Assembly: GCA_026874595.1 (NCBI GenBank)
Contig: CM049312.1
Location: forward strand, 55,061,429 to 55,125,428
Length of the DNA: 64,000 bases
Direction of reading: 5' to 3'
From: Sipunculus nudus
Lineage: Eukaryota > Annelida > Sipuncula > Golfingiida > Sipunculidae
In this document: one piece after another, positions 10,541 through 22,899 of the stretch
Numbering within the stretch: the first letter of the stretch is position 1
How the letters are laid out: each line of letters begins with the position of its first letter
Made by a program: the position numbers and the translations under genes
The notes under the pieces: model-generated
What the model was told of the DNA's origin: nothing
What the model saw: only the letters and a program-made list of their open reading frames with translations
Databases searched by the model: none

Positions 10541-10860
10541 CACGGCAAGTTCTTGGTGAAGTGCAAGTATACCAAAAAACAGGTCACCCTCTACAGAACA
10601 TCGACCTAGCCGTGAGGACACAATGGACTTGCTTGAGGAAGTTTATGAGAATGAAGGGTTTTAGGAGGAAGACCTTCAAGACCCGACAGTCACTTTACCC
10701 GCCACCATGCATGACCTGCTGGATCTTCAACAACCAGTTGGTCCGTCAGACGGATGCTCCCGGTTCCGACCACACGGATGATCGACGCATCTGGTCCTGG
10801 CTTACAGACGAATGCTCCCAGAGCAATTAGGTCTACAAGCTCCCGGACCAAGAATATAAA
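10540..10860 (+). pseudogene. copy B, acidic exon (first of two tandem copies)
   Basis: It is homologous to the open 36652-36960 exon of copy C, whose product starts MDPSREDTMDLVKEVDEDEL. Here the frame is broken, but EDTMDLLEEV- and ATMHDLLDLQQP-like pieces remain. A GC-richer tail encodes repeated 'DAPGSD'-type units. It belongs between the catalytic core and the C-terminal exon. Confidence 0.6.
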
Positions 10861-11225
10861 GGTATTTATCTTTTAACTAAAAGATCAATTATTTTAATAC
10901 TTACTTTCAAATATTTTCATAATACTTTATCTTAAAAATAACCTTTTCACAAATGCCATGAATTTGCAGTAAGATCTCTGTTAAAATGAAAAAAATATAA
11001 TCTGATGTGTATTTAAATATGACACTTGAATTGAAACGTTTGTATTTGGAAGATCCTTTGACTAATTCGACCTGTACAATGTTATCTCATATTATAATCA
11101 CAGATGTCATTTCTATGACAGTGCATAAGAAAATATGATATTCAATTCTATTTTTACAATAAAAATCGCATTTTTTAAAGTGGCTTAGAAACTTGAAATA
11201 CATATTTTACTAATGTTATTTTTAG

Positions 11226-11540
11226 CTTTTATGTTGTTGAAGCAAGTCTCTGGCTACAATTTTGTAGACGGCCTAAATGGTTTTCTGGGTGAGCTGGAGC
11301 AGACGAGTCCGGACAACACCTTGATTCTCACCAGTGAGCAGGTCGAATAGATAAACCCGAGGAGCTAAGCTTTGGAATAGGCTCCTAAGGTTTGACAAGG
11401 AGCGGATGGTCTATGCCAGTCGAACGAGGAAAGGTTCCCCCACTCGTAGATTAAAGGTGTCCAAGAACACCACTGGAGATGAAGCTGACAGAGAAATCAC
11501 CACCAAGTATTTGTCCAACGATGCAGGTTTGTCCAAACAG
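11226..11540 (+). pseudogene. copy B, YNFVDDLTGYLVEL exon (first of two)
   Basis: It is homologous to 345-613 and 12790-13019. It reads YNFVDGLNGFLGELEQTSPDN, then LILTSEQVE with a stop and frameshifts. The exon extends about 35 bp further than the others before its donor (aaacag|gtaaaa), giving a longer 3' end. Copy C lacks this exon. Confidence 0.62.
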
Positions 11541-11589
11541 GTAAAAGGAAAATAATAGGTATTTGAGAACTTTTAGGAAAGGTTGAGGA

Positions 11590-12215
11590 AAGCTAGATTT
11601 GGACTTATGTTAATGAAGAAAGAGCGTAGAGAAGCATTCACAGTGAAGAAAGAGGAACACAGTTATAGGAATAAAAAAAAAATGGTTGAATCAATTTGCT
11701 TAGACATATAGGAATGAGTGGCAGTCAACGAAGTATAGTAATTAAACCTGTATAATTGAACGAACATCTCAACTGCCTGTTAAATGGGAATAAATCCAAT
11801 TTGTAGTTTTGAACAAAATGATCTGTTACAGTATTTAAGTGGAAAGGATGCTGTATGTGATATATGTACATGTAACGAACCATCTGAACTTTACTCTGAA
11901 ATAACTGTAATAACAGCTGGGGAAGCTGATGAAATGAAGTATAAGAAAATTGAGGAATGGAAAAGCAACAGGTATTGCTGGTTTAGTTATTGAGTTGTAT
12001 AAACATGGTACAACATTCTTGATACCAGTGTTTAAAAGTGTGTTTAACCATATTTTTGAAAGTTTTAATATTCCTACAGCGTTCGGTCAAAGTTCCTCTA
12101 GGTACATCAGTAAATGAAATGGATCGTTTTATACTGATGTAAAAAAATGAAAGAGAAATATCATCTCAAGAATCATCATTAAATGATCGCCTGGTAAAAT
12201 GGGCCGAAGATAATG
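11590..12215 (+). mobile_element. LINE reverse-transcriptase fragment (linker and start of RT)
   Basis: A fragment lies between the two copies of the 3' exon pair. Recognisable pieces are SEITVITAGEADEM, then after a frameshift NGKATGIAGLVIELYKHG, LIPVFKSVFNHIFESFNIP. This is the usual start of a non-LTR RT domain (T..E....I..L..GK..G.DG...E..K......L...FN.I...G..P). Neither the catalytic YxDD box nor the endonuclease is present. It is an internal or 5'- and 3'-truncated remnant. Confidence 0.65.
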
Positions 12216-12364
12216 TCGATAATGATAAATATAATTTATTTATAGTTTGCATGTTATTTATTGATCAGATCATTTGCATTAGTGTCTTGGCATCGATCAT
12301 AGTTGATCATCAGCCCAGCTTAAGTACATACAATAAAAAGATAACTGTTGGAATAATATTTTGA
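12216..12364 (+). other. intron-like sequence repeated from 10450-10530
   Basis: The stretch with gatcatttgca and tcatagttgatcat resembles the segment preceding the first acidic exon. This is consistent with duplication of intron plus exon. Confidence 0.4.
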
Positions 12365-12570
12365 TGCATGTGAACTTCTTGGCGTGGAGTACCTATACCA
12401 AAAAAGGGGTCACTATACAGGATTTGGATTCAAGCAGTGAGGACTTGCTTGAGGAAGTTGCAGAGAATGCAGATAAGGGGGGGTTTGAGGACGACAGTCA
12501 CCACGGATGACCGGCTTAATCATCCGATACCTCTTAGTGCCGGTCTGCAAGCTCCCGTTCCTTGATAAAG
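12365..12570 (+). pseudogene. copy B, acidic exon (second tandem copy, shorter)
   Basis: The pieces SSEDLLEEVAENAD and GGFEDDS parallel the first copy at 10540 and the intact reading in copy C. It is truncated after about 200 bp and contains stops. Confidence 0.55.
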
Positions 12571-12789
12571 ATATCTTAATTTTTGTCTTTAACCATAACT
12601 ATCTAATATTTTAACGATACTTTATCCTAGGTTTCAATTCATTGTAAAAAAGACAAAAAATATTTTGATACTATAAAAAATGCCATGTAGTGTTGCTGTC
12701 AGCTGTCTATTTGTTAAAAAGTAAATATATTTTGAGGCCAAGGTTAGAGTATGCATAGCTGTTATACCTTATTATTATATTACTTAAAT

Positions 12790-13019
12790 GTTAAAGCAGA
12801 CAATTTATGTGGACTGACTCTGTGGACCACCTAACAGGTTATCTGGTAGAGTTGTACCAGACGACTCCGGACAACACCTTGATTCTCTCACCAGTGACAG
12901 GTCGAAGAGATGCTCGTCTTTTGAATAGGCTCCTCAGGTTTGACAAGGAGCGGATTGTTTATGCCAGTCGACCGAGGAAAGTCTGCGCCATTGGTAGATT
13001 AAAGAAAAATCACCACCAA
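12790..13019 (+). pseudogene. copy B, YNFVDDL-type exon (second of two)
   Basis: The frame from 12807 is open: DHLTGYLVELYQTTPDNTLI, then LLNRLLRFDKERIVYASRPR, ending at donor caa|gtatgt. It is the best preserved of the three copies. It lacks part of the 3' half seen at 11440-11510. Confidence 0.65.
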
Positions 13020-13388
13020 GTATGTATACACAGTGCATAGTAAAATGCAAAACTCAAGGGACTGCCTGGCATGCGTTAGATGATATCAAAAGTTAGAAAT
13101 GGGTTAAGTCCTGAAATCCTTTTGAAATTCCGACCCGCGGTCCCCACTTCTTTTCATTGATACTGTTTTATATCGGGATATGCACATGTTTTTACATAGG
13201 GACTTGAGCGAAGACGCTTGCTGTCCTTTTGAAAAAGACGTTTTTTATTGGTTTATAACGGATGTGAGATGAAGCCTAGCATATCTTCAAGAGATAAACC
13301 TGGGCTAAAACGCATTAGGGACTTCAGCGAGACGATTAACAGAAAAAGGGAACTGAAACTTGTCTTACAACTTGGCTTCACTGTTAAA
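13020..13388. other. no gene seen
   Basis: An intron-like remainder of copy B followed by unassigned sequence up to the Helitron-like element. A short ORF here (13248-13448) runs into the repeat and is not supported. Confidence 0.4.
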
Positions 13389-14420
13389 CTAGATGTGTCG
13401 GAACGACACGAATGCCCCCGCCTGGGGCAAATTAGAAACATTTGTTAAATTTTGTAAAATTTTTTAAGTTCAGGAAGTGTTGTATGGTCAAAAGTAGGTC
13501 AACAAGGGCAAAATGCAAACTCGATCTGTAAAGGGTCATTATCAAGCAACACACCAAAAATCAGGCCAGTATCTGCAGGCATTGTGAAAAAAAGTCCATA
13601 TATGTGCATTTTTCATGAAAATTTCTGTCTTTCATGAAATTTTCTATGTTCAGGATCTGTCATATGGTGAACAATAGGTTAACTGGGACGAAACGCGAAC
13701 TCAATCTGTAAGTGGTCATTATGCGCCCACAGACCAAACATTAGGCCAGTATCTGTAAGAATTGTATTGCGAAACTAGAATATTAGCAAAAGTTGAAAAT
13801 CATTTATAAATTTAAATTGGAGAGGTATATACCATGTTTCATAACAATACACCAAATGCTTCCTGAGAAATAAGCTCCTAAGTTTTTTTCTATACTAAGC
13901 TCTGTGATATTGAAAAGTAGGTCAAGATCACCCATCTTTGAACTTGACCAAGATTTTGTAAATATAATGCAATAGCACTGAAGAAATGAAGTTCCTGTGT
14001 TGAATACCTTTAGAGATATCCTAAGTTTAGGAGCCGTAAAACGGTCAAAAGTAGGTCAACCGGGACGAAACGCGAACTCGATCTGTAACTGGTCATTATA
14101 TGCCCACACACCAAAAATCAGGCCAATATCTGCAGGCATTGCGAAAAAAAGTCCGTACATGTGTATTTGTCATGAAAATTTCTATTTTTCATGAAATTTT
14201 CTAAGTTTAGGAGCCGTAAAACGGTCAAAAGAAGGTCAACCGGGACGAAACGTGAACTCGATCTGTAACTGGTCATTATCTGCCCACACACCAAAAATCA
14301 GGCCAATATCTGCAGGCATTGCGAAAAAAAGCCCGTACAACTGTTTGATTTCGGAATGACGGAATGACGGACATGGGTAAAACTATATGGCCCGGCCACT
14401 TTGTGGCGGGGGCATAAAAA
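13389..14420 (-). mobile_element. non-autonomous Helitron-like element with 180-bp repeat core (copy 1)
   Basis: Read on the minus strand, it starts tttttatgcccccgcc and ends with hairpin gtgtcg-ttc-cgacac (13395-13409) followed by ATCTAG and T. That is the hairpin + CTAG | T ending typical of Helitrons. The other end has a 13-bp imperfect stem (14387-14415). Short inverted arms (atgcccccgcc) lie just inside both ends. The core holds 180-bp direct repeats, with repeat starts at 13464, 13644, 14021 and 14201 (exactly 180 apart within each pair). A second copy lies at 28770-29867. The layout resembles Helentron-associated elements with tandem cores known in bivalves; no Rep/helicase is encoded. 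Confidence 0.75.
13767..14020. mobile_element. foreign insert inside the 180-bp array
   Basis: About 254 bp without similarity to the 180-bp unit interrupts the second repeat and is absent from the sister element at 28.8 kb. It contains gaaaagtaggtcaagatcacc and has no coding capacity. Its class is unknown. Confidence 0.6.
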
Positions 14421-17400
14421 TGACACGCACAAAGATTTAGTCACCATATCTCATTTATATTAAGTCATTCTCCATGTAATCTGCTGACTTCAATGTTCGG
14501 CAGATCATATTTAACAAGGAAGGATATTAAATGGGGCTAAGCATGTATCCTATATCAGTTGCACTTAAATAAAAAATGAATCTTGACTTCAGAGTGATAA
14601 GTTTTTACAAAATTTATGTATTTTACGCTGAATTTCTCATTTCTGTCTTGGACACATCTCCGTGATTCTCAGTCGGGCGAGGTACTGAAAATACACCCGA
14701 ATCTGTAACCTGCCACTGTATAAACATATAAAAATCGGGTGGATAACAACTATCTCAGTTTAACGGCATAACTCGTGTCCAAGACCACAACTCCCTGCAC
14801 TCGAGGTCAAGTCGCCATGCAAAACTGCACGAGATATATAACAACCCAAATGCACTAATATTAAGAATAATATTATTATTATAATAAGCTAATTCAGCCT
14901 GGTTTTACAATTGGTGATTCAATAGTATTTTATTCGCAAGACCTTAAGAACAACAATGGGAAAGCCGTGCAATCCACATGCTTGGACAAGAGTTAAGCGT
15001 TCGACAATGTCTAGTGTGCGCGTCAGGCCCCCGCCCCCCGGATATTCATCAGATGAAATCAAAAAGAGCTTTCGCACTTGTGTGCAACCGCTTCCAATCG
15101 TCAAAATTATTTGATTAAAGGTAAACGATGCTTTACCAGTATTAAGACATCAAGTAACTTGGTAAAAATAGTCATTTGGCTTTTCCAAATGAAGATTAAA
15201 GGATTTTCAGGGACACTGGCAGAATTAAGGCCACAATTATTCAACTTGGGCAGTTCAAATAACATTTGTAACAGTAGGCAATGCATTTCACATACTAGCC
15301 GTGACAACCCGACTCAGTCGGCAATCGGATAATTGGGCAGGTAAGCCTACTCGAGTCGTGATACAAGTTATATCTAGGAATGTATCGCAGTGATCTTGCA
15401 TCAGGTTGCATTCATATCGTGGTAAACGGTCCATAATTTCAATTTTATGATAAATATAATGAATTTACACAATAGTATACATGTGAGCTCACACCCCAAA
15501 CTGAAACACCGTCTCCATGGACACGGGTCATTTCCTGTATCGCCTGCAAGCTGCCTGCGTCCTGTAACCCGTGCGAGCCATGCTTGTGTTCATGCGGTCA
15601 TAAATTCAACAAACACGCCAAAGGGTTTACCAATGTGCTGGGTTAAAACGGAACTTTTCTCGCTCATGTTTGTATTATTAGAAAGTACACAAAAAATGCT
15701 AACGATTGGTCTGGTTTTTGTTGATTAACAGTGTACCTGTAGGCCATGAAGCGTTGTCAGAAATGACGAAAATATTTGCATCTTCATTAATGCGTTCCTC
15801 TGACATAGATTTCATGACACTCTGGCGCTAGTAATCTGGTCGTAATGCCAGAGGGTCGATATGACGCTAGTCAGATACAGGATATGATCGAATCTTATTT
15901 AAACTCTGATGCTTATATGAATCGGAAAACCAAAGGATATACCGCACACTGATCATTCAGTAGTTTCATACTTGTAGCAGTACCAGTACTCAGTCACCGG
16001 AGATTTATTCTTGAATGATGTTTATATTTTTTACTTTACCATGCAAGGATTTTTTATCGAAAACCGAAGGTCAACATGGTATGTGTGATTTTTCTATTTT
16101 TTATTGTACATACATACTAGTTTACATTAACATCTTGTGTAACATTCATGTGCTTAACTTGTAAACCATGAACTATAAAATTCCGAGCTGACTGATGGAA
16201 AACCAAAGTTGCAGTGAGCTTAACATAGTGCATCCTTAGATGCTGCCGTAAGTAATGTTTTAGGAGGAATTTAGCGTTAAGGTTATGCATATAGCTACGA
16301 TTCCTTTCAGGCGGGTTGTGGTTGCAGCCGCGGTACGGTGACGGTTATAGTCGAATGAATGATATAATGGACCGAATCCTTTCATGCGGTTGCGATATTT
16401 TCCGACCTGTCATCCGACAAATGTTTTGTCTGATCATGTAGCTACCGATCCGACAATAAATTTAATCCCGCTAAATTCTATATGTCACATACGGGTTTCA
16501 CAAGTATTATACCGTGTTTATCAGTATATGCCACGTTGAAACGTTTTCAGCCTTAAAATCATCGAATTAAATCATTGTAAATATGGAAAACATTTGCCGG
16601 TCATTCAAACGACAGCTTGCAGAATATTTGGGAGTAAACAGATTTGCTCCACATTTAGCAAACCCAAGGTGAAGTAGGTTGGATAATCTGTAAATACCTA
16701 TTGATAGTGCATATGGTGAGATTATGGAATAGGATTATGCTTCATCAGAGAACAACTGGAGATCCACCTTAGGTCACCTTTATGAATATTGTGGGTGTAA
16801 AAAGGTTTTGATAACATTACAGAATATTCAATGAGAAAAATATGAAGTAACACAGAAAAAAAAATACTATAAAATACTGAATGGAGAGAAAAAAATGTTA
16901 ATGAAACCAAATCTTAGACCATATGCTGTACATACAATATATCAGTACTGAATTAAATATAAAGTTAAACATGTCTTGAAAAGATGTATCCTTTTAGAAT
17001 AAGTGTATTGTCTTTGGCAGTTGAAACAGGCAAATTTCGTAGCCGTATAGTTTTAAAACAATGTATTGAGTGCAGTGTAAATGAGGTTTACTTTCTTTTT
17101 CATTGCCCTTTATATGAATGGAAAATCTGATATTATATTCTCTGGTATAAACAGGTCAACACCTGCTTTAACAAAAAATGTCGTGTTTGTGTGAAAATAG
17201 TCCTGGATCAGACAAAATATATATGTAGTTGTTATGATATAAGGAGCAAGGAACTGTATGTTTAGACAGTGTATGCGAATCACTTATTTTTATTTATCGT
17301 ATAAAGTTCATCGGGCCGGGTGTACTGGTATAAATATTTATACGTATTTAAATATGTGTCACTCTAATAAAGAATACTAGCACTATAACTACTACATTTT

Positions 17401-19824
17401 TCTGACATTACTACAGGCCTTTGGGTGTTGGCATCTGGTGAAGATGCATCACATAAACCAAGCAGACTACAAACATGCGGCTGTGATACACCTCAGTCTG
17501 AACGACCAGATCATCACGCTGTCATTGTATTTAATGTCAGAGTATATATTGCTTCATATTTGTACGATTGAAATTGGTAATGATGTAAAATTTCATTTTT
17601 TTCTCACTCTTTCGCGAGGGTTTATTTTTCGAGATATCATCAATATTATTTAAGAGTTAAAGATCATATGAATTTTGTCAAAAAATATGATAGTAAATAT
17701 GTATATGTACTTCATTTCTTATAATTTTACTTATGACGGGATTCATTCCACTCCCGGAAAATTACAGATGTTTATTGAAAATTCCTTGTGCTTTTCGGGG
17801 ATTGCTCAAAGGCCATAAATATTGCCGATGAACCATAGTGAGATCAATAACCTATTGATTATATTAATGGTTGCGCAACTTTGCTGACTGAATGTCTTAT
17901 TCATGAGTGCTTCTTTTTTCGCGCTTTTAAAATTTTCGCGAACATCGCAGATTTTAAACCATCAAACAATATTTTACATTAACATCTCTGCGTTCATGTC
18001 TTAATCCTTATGCATACTTTTTTGGTCAAATGCTGCTTTAAACCCCATTACTACCTCTGATGTATACATATGCTTCGCCATTATATGCCATTATACATTA
18101 GGGCCTCTGACTATTAAATTCCATGTTTATAAAGCTCTAATCCGGTTTATGGTGGTACCACTGTTTACGCTGGTTGTGGCCGTTCTGTCGATACTCGCTC
18201 CATGTATAGGTGGAATTGAAAATGTTATATAGAGTTAAAAAAATGATGGGCACTGCTGTGATTTATGTAACTAAAAGGCACAGAAACCACGCAAACGTCT
18301 GTATCCTCATTCATGTCTGTCCCCAAATTTATAAGCAACCGATGTCTCACCCTTAATAGAATTTACGCAGGAAACATTAGATGATATTAGGTATCAGTGC
18401 AATTTGAAATAAGGAGAAATTAAATAACTGTACACTGTTTAAATTTTTTAAATTTTTATTTTGCTCCTGAAAACTGACAAAGATGAACGGGTACAATGGC
18501 TGCCTGAGGAGGAACTAAATGAATGGTCCAGCTGTGATGTTTGGTATGTGCATGGTCTGAGACCCGCCTCCCCTATTTGGGTAAATTCTTTGGGCTCTTT
18601 AATGTAAGAAAATCAAAATGTCACCAAATCCACCAGGAGAGCAGCTAGGCCAACCATCAGCAAGGCCCAGACGTCTCGCGAGAGCTAGGCAAAAAGCACA
18701 AAGAATCGTGCAGGGTTCACACAGTTATCCTTAACAGACTCACTTGATAAAATTTATAATTTACAATTATATATATATTTATATAATATATAACAAGATA
18801 TCAAGATATTCAGTTTAAGTTGGCCATCCACCGGACTAGTGCCATTGGTGCAGGGGGCGAGAGACCTTGAGCACTGCATTTCTACCATTTGTTTTAATTT
18901 TACTAATATTTAAACCAAGCACTTTTTATTTCATCGTAATGCAAATACTGATACTTTAATAAATAAGTATTTTAATATAAATGGAGCACCTTATTCGATT
19001 AGTTACTTTATCTGTTGATAATTCCCTGAATGTATATTGTCAGCTGGTTTAAAAATTGTCAGTTTATGTATAAAATTATCAGGGCCGCTGGAAAATAATT
19101 CTTTAGTAGACAGGCATTAATAAACACGCTGTGTATTTTTTTAATGAATATTTCTGCCGATGTACAAATACAGGATGTACGAATTATGCACGTGTATCCA
19201 CAATAATAAAAATCCGAAAGGGTTATCATGAGCTACTTTGAAATGTTATTATTTTACATTTCAAAGGACTACTTGATGCTATGTCAAATCAGAATATTCT
19301 AAGTCCAATGGTTACGATATGTGCCCTGTTAACGGACGACAAGACAGACGGCCGGAAGGACGAAAGAAAAGAGTGATCGCTACAGTTCAGATGACTTTCA
19401 GTCAGCTGAGCTAAAAATTAGGTGGAGTAAGCCAATATAGTAAAAATAAGGCAAAGTAAGATATATTTAAATTACGATGTTTTATATCCAGGATTAATTT
19501 CTTCATCCTTGACGATTGATGTAATCAAGGGTTTTATTGACGTCTTTTCAGAAACCAATATATCTAGTTATAAAAAATTCAGAGAAGCCTCGCAGGAGAT
19601 CTAATGCCTAAGTTATACCATTCTTAAACACATCCTGTTGCAATAAGTGAGGATGGCAGAGAATCTGTGTTTATTTCCAATGTGCATTGACGGAAAGCTA
19701 CCACAATTAATAGTGGATCCTGTGAAAAATAAGCACCATAACTATTTAAGGTAAACACCGAGGAACTCGTAACATGAAAGTCTGGTACCTAAATTAACTG
19801 GAGTGTCATGAATCATGTGTTCCA
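14421..19824. other. gene-poor stretch
   Basis: No supported exon. Low-copy-looking AT-rich DNA with only short ORFs. Near 18480-18720 there is an open-looking stretch with a basic RRLARARQKAQR segment, too weak to call. At 19320-19440 there is a dispersed-repeat-like string (gccctgttaacgga ... cagatgactttcagtcagct) that recurs in part at 22500-22590. Confidence 0.45.
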
Positions 19825-20052
19825 GTGCACATAAAAAAACATCTCGCCGGTCCTAAAGAAATTTCAAATGTTTCTCCCATACACTTTTACATTGTGAACC
19901 ACGTCCCAAGTGAAGGTTTCATGTATTCGAGTTTTAAAGAACACTGCGTAATCTGTGGTGAACCATACTTGTTACGTGACCCCAAACATCCGAATAGATG
20001 GCGTCCACTTTATAAGTGTTGGACAGGGAACCAAAATATTGGAGCCGAATAA
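19825..20052 (+). pseudogene. CxxC fragment of a multi-copy invertebrate ORF
   Basis: The open stretch has the motif HCVICGEPYLLRDPKHPNRW followed by RPLYKC. I recognise CxxCGE....DPKHP.RWR...C as the N-terminal zinc-binding segment of a multi-copy ORF in mollusc and coral genomes. I think that family may also carry the SHEEADTR module found at 2040-3661, but cannot verify this. It ends in a stop after about 75 codons with no continuation visible. It is probably an isolated remnant. Confidence 0.5.
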
Positions 20053-21619
20053 AAATTTAAACTGCAACTTATAGGTGATGGACGCAGCTAGGAGATGAGG
20101 TCCGCATTTGAACTTCTAGAGAACCATCCGGTGCCGATTTGAATTCCGATTTAAAATTCAAATCGTAACTAATATGGGATGAACGCAGATAGCAGATGTG
20201 GTCCGGATTCGAATTTCCTGAGAACCATCGACTTGAATAGTGTTTATGCAGTCTCTCCGGGATTGCTATTCGCATTTTATCATTGCGTAAGGGTTGTGGC
20301 AGCAAACTCATTTGTGTCTGAGAAAGGTTCAGAATCTCTAGCAGACACCTAATTTGACTATCTTCTAGAAAATAAAATGAAAAGTGGCTTCACAAATACT
20401 TGGAATTGCACAATTACTTTCCCGATTTTAATAAGAGCATTCTGAATCAAGCTTGGTCACACTGGGTATAGTATTATAGTTTTTTTTTCCAGGAAGACAT
20501 TTGAGTGATGCGAATATAAGGCTGTGGAAGTCTCATATAGGGTTAAGAATATATCCAAATGCTAGTTAAGATTCGTTTAGAAGAAGCGAATGACAATGAT
20601 ATTGAAATGTATTCAAATATGATCTGTAACCAGATTAAACCTGAATGCTAATCAGTTTAAAAGAGCCTGGAATACATGTACTATACTTTATAATCACATT
20701 GATGATCCAAAGGCTGTTACTTAGCGAAAGACAATGATGCTGAAATGTATTCAAACTAGCATCAAGTTGTTTCTGCAATGCAAAAACAGACAGGTCCCCG
20801 TTTCTGATGGCCCTCCCACAAGTTCAAGAAAAAGAAAATAGGGATTATTTTAAAAATCACAGCATTCACAAATAAATTCTATGCCGGCTGATTTGACCTT
20901 AAAGATAATCAAGGTCACCGGTTCTTTTTCGGCCTATATGACCTTGATGATGAAGTCTTTATGGCATAGACAAAGAATATAACTACATATAACAAATATT
21001 CATCTACACAACATACTCTTAAAGAATTTATACTGTACTTTTGTTTTACATTTTTCTCTTCTATTTTACTTTCTTTAATCGTGTATTTGAAAACACTGAT
21101 TCCGGTGGTGAAAGAACCATACCATACGTTTGAAACGACATGATCTACGGCGTCAAATGGTTTCTGTAAATCAAATTACCAGGCGAGTTAGATTCTTCTA
21201 ATATGTCAGTTTTTACCAATATTTGTACTGATTATATATCACTGGTTTCAAAATTATCAAAACCAAGATATAAGTAATAAATTAATCCCCCAAAAAATAA
21301 GCCGTAGGACAACGGAACTCGTACGGGGCATTCAGAAAACAAAGCACCACAGAGGTGCGTAATATGCCCATCATATTTCTTGTGACCTCTGAGCTCAATA
21401 AAGATGCATTGATTTTGGCGAGAATAAAACTTTATATTGATTATTTTATCTATTGAGTTTCATGAAAATCCATTATATTACTGCAAAGTGATAGCAGCAA
21501 CACCATAAATCAGGCTGGTGACCTCTGACCTAAAAGAATATTTGTCGGTTTCATCTTTAACAAAAATCGACCTGGGTCATCTATGGGTACTGTCAGAACA
21601 TCAGTACATGATTAACAGA
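20053..21619. other. no gene; small imperfect duplications
   Basis: Two related segments of about 90 bp at 20070-20230 (gatggacgcagctaggagatg / gatgaacgcagatagcagatg) flank an 11-bp inverted repeat (cgatttgaatt ... aattcaaatcg, 20133-20164). A further echo (gacaatgat.ttgaaatgtattcaaa) is at 20592 and 20730. A dispersed repeat with gtgacctctga lies at 21380-21560 and is related to 60950-61300. Confidence 0.5.
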
Positions 21620-21790
21620 AAAATATTCATTAGCAATGGAGCAATAACCAGTACAAGTATAACAAAATATCTTCATTAGCAATGGAGCAATAACCAGTAC
21701 AAGTATAACAGAAATATCTTCATTAGCAATGGAGCAATAACCAGTACAAGTATAACAGAAATATCTTCATTAGCAATGGAGCAAAAAACC
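21620..21790. repeat. 47-bp tandem repeat, about 3.5 copies
   Basis: Starts of ttcattagcaatggagcaat occur at 21626, 21672, 21719 and 21766, a period of 46-47 bp. The copies are almost identical, so the expansion is recent. Confidence 0.92.
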
Positions 21791-22895
21791 CAACAAAAAA
21801 CTAACCTGACTTGACATGAACAAAGATGACCAGTGACCTTGACTTTTAACCAACCCCCCCCCCCCAATATATGGGGATTCCTTATGATACATATATGAAA
21901 ACATTAGGGCAGCTGAGCTCCAGCAAACCGCATAACACTAGATGATATAAACAACACTTGACCTGATGATTGTAAACTTTAATAAAGTCTACAATGTTTG
22001 ATTAACTAGTTTCAAATGTTAACATACGAAATGCTTATGAAAACATGCTGTGAAAAATTAAATCCACAACAATTACTGGAAAAAAAAGTACTGAATTTAT
22101 ATTTACTCTATTTAATACTAAATAACTTCAAAATTTTTCAAAATTCAGATATTATTTTTATTTTACAATTGATTAATTAAATAAAGTTAAATCCCTGCAG
22201 AAAAGTCTCTAGCTTCAGCAATAATCATATTAAGTGAGTAAATATATTTCCTGATTTTTTACAAAGTACATAATGTTCCGGCCCATAATTTTAAAAAATT
22301 ACACAATACGGACTAGTTCTTGTATGAATAGAGGAATATGTATATGAAATATGATCAAAAACAGATCAATGTTTTTTTATATCATGCAGCCTTGAATTGT
22401 AACAGTGGGTTTTTCCTAAATATCTCAAAGGAATGAAGTCCTAGAGACCCAATATTCGATATGAAAGGAGATTTTGGGGACATCTAACTGTATGCAAAAT
22501 TTTGGATTCGTAGGTCAAACGGTTTCAAAACGGACGGACAAAGGACCATGACTATAGCTCAGATGACTTACAGTCAACTAAACTAAAAAGGGTATTCCCA
22601 AGTCATCAATTACAGATTTAACAGAGCGAAAGAACAAAGCTTCATTGCAAAAAACTGAACAAACTCTGTAGCTACAGCCTTCCCAAACAACAGTGAACAA
22701 ATCCCTTTTGTCCATCATACTGAACACCGTAAAAACAGTGACTGGGAGGTTATCATAAATAAAATCATTAATCTTATAGCTGAGTAGATAATCTATAATA
22801 GAAAATACTGAAAACTGTGTATAAAAATGTACATGCATCACTTAGAAAAGCACACATTTATTAAATTAAAAGAAATAGGTAAAGATAGTAAAAAT
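21791..22895. other. no gene seen
   Basis: AT-rich DNA with a C12 run (21854-21865) and a dispersed repeat fragment at 22500-22590. Nothing coding is supported. Confidence 0.4.
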
Positions 22896-22899
22896 TTAC

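Noticed and set aside
18480-18730. Possible exon with a basic RRLARARQKAQR segment
   Set aside because: The frame contains a stop, splice sites are unclear and I recognise no family.
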